A stretch of 64,000 nucleotides of DNA, taken from contig NC_091134.1 in assembly GCF_041381155.1 (NCBI RefSeq), positions 33,609,540 to 33,673,539 on the forward strand. The letters are read 5' to 3'. The notes beneath the pieces were generated by a model, which did no database searches, was not told the origin of the DNA, and was given only the letters and a program-made list of their open reading frames with translations. The position numbers were made by a program, and so were the translations under genes. This document shows positions 63,395 through 64,000 of this stretch, piece after piece; the stretch's first letter is position 1, and each line of letters starts with the position of its first letter. The stretch is from Argopecten irradians (Eukaryota > Mollusca > Bivalvia > Pectinida > Pectinidae).

Positions 63395-64000
63395 TTACCT
63401 GTAGTACTGCTTATCTATTTGTGGCAGTATTAAGTTACCTGTGGAACTACTAAGTTACCGGTGGCACTATTTAGTTACCGGTGGCAGAGTTTAGTTTCCT
63501 GTGGCAGAGTTAAGTTACCTGTTTAAGAGTAATTGTTACCTGTAGCACTATTTAGTAACCTGTGGCAGTGTTTAGTTACATGTGGTATTATTAAGTTACC
63601 AGCAGCATTATTTAGTTACCTGTGGCATTTTAGTTACCTGTGGCAGTGTTAAGTTACCTGTTTTAAAGTTATTGCTACATGTAGCGCTAATTAGTTACCA
63701 GTAGTGATTTGTAGTAATTATATGTGGTATTATTAAGTTACCAGCAATATTATTTAGATTTTGTTGCAGAGTTTAGTTACCAGGGTACCTGTGGCAGTAT
63801 TTAGTTACTTGTGGCAGTATTTATTTAACAGTGACAGTATTTAGTTACCTGTGAAACTATTTAGTTACCTGTGGCAGGTTTTGTTATCTGTGGCATTATT
63901 TAGTTACCTGTTGCACTATTTAGTTATCTTTGGTAGTATTTAGTTACCTGTGAAACTATAAAGTTACCTGTGACAGTATTTACTTACCTTTGGCCGTGTA
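63395..64000. repeat. ~20-bp minisatellite (AGTTACCTGTGGCAGTATTT)
   Basis: About 30 variable units fill the right end of the window and run past it. On the minus strand, which is the sense of the SFMBT-like gene, each good unit reads CCACAGGTAACTAA, a consensus CAG/GTAACT splice donor. It lies upstream of the SLED exon, so probably within an intron. Confidence 0.9.

Noticed and set aside
63395..64000. CRISPR-like repeat array
   Set aside because: Units are ~20 bp and contiguous with no unique spacers, in an animal intron; it is a minisatellite.

Overview
The window looks like nuclear DNA of a bivalve mollusc, possibly a scallop or oyster relative; the species cannot be fixed from the sequence alone. 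Genes are split by GT/AG introns, the DNA is AT-rich, and the non-coding space is full of tRNA-derived SINEs, foldback/MITE elements and ~165-bp tandem repeats. One repeat style, with GGCCC...GGGCC hairpins and 'gtcagagccaaaattt' units, is familiar from bivalve genomes. There is no operon structure, no CRISPR array, no rRNA gene and no intact tRNA gene.

Layout, left to right. (1) 1-12211, minus strand: two tandem glycoside hydrolase family 3 genes of the beta-D-xylosidase type. The gene at 3763-12211 is complete: 12 exons with consistent splice phases and 753 residues. Its paralogue at 1-2395 runs off the left edge and carries a 1-bp frameshift in its fourth exon. (2) 12.2-26.5 kb: gene-poor, dominated by foldback elements, copies of a palindromic MITE carrying TGACGTCA sites, and dispersed repeats. 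(3) 26564-37883, plus strand: a six-exon SLC16 monocarboxylate transporter gene (607 residues), closest by eye to MCT10/MCT8. Its second exon sits in a recent ~2.54-kb tandem duplication, and the first copy of that exon has lost its 3' end and splice donor. (4) 37.9-43.3 kb: intergenic, with a ~298-bp near-perfect palindrome. (5) 43.2-48.4 kb, minus strand: two tandem intronless rhodopsin-class GPCR genes, nearly identical, each with a conserved TATA-like box; an unrelated mobile repeat starts where upstream homology ends in each copy. (6) 48.4-58.1 kb: gene-poor. (7) 58080-63171, minus strand: the 3' five exons of an SFMBT-like Polycomb-group gene, with a SLED domain and a C-terminal SAM domain; its MBT repeats would lie beyond the right edge. 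The window ends in a ~20-bp minisatellite that, in the sense of this gene, repeats a consensus splice-donor string.

The genes do not form one pathway. The common theme is recent local duplication (GH3 pair, transporter exon, GPCR pair) in a repeat-dense genome. The most interesting items are the broken transporter exon that could act as an alternative last exon, the splice-site minisatellite, a 160-bp palindrome capped by the stable GCGAAGC mini-hairpin motif, and the palindromic MITE that spreads CRE-like sites. All identities come from reading motifs; no database search was run.
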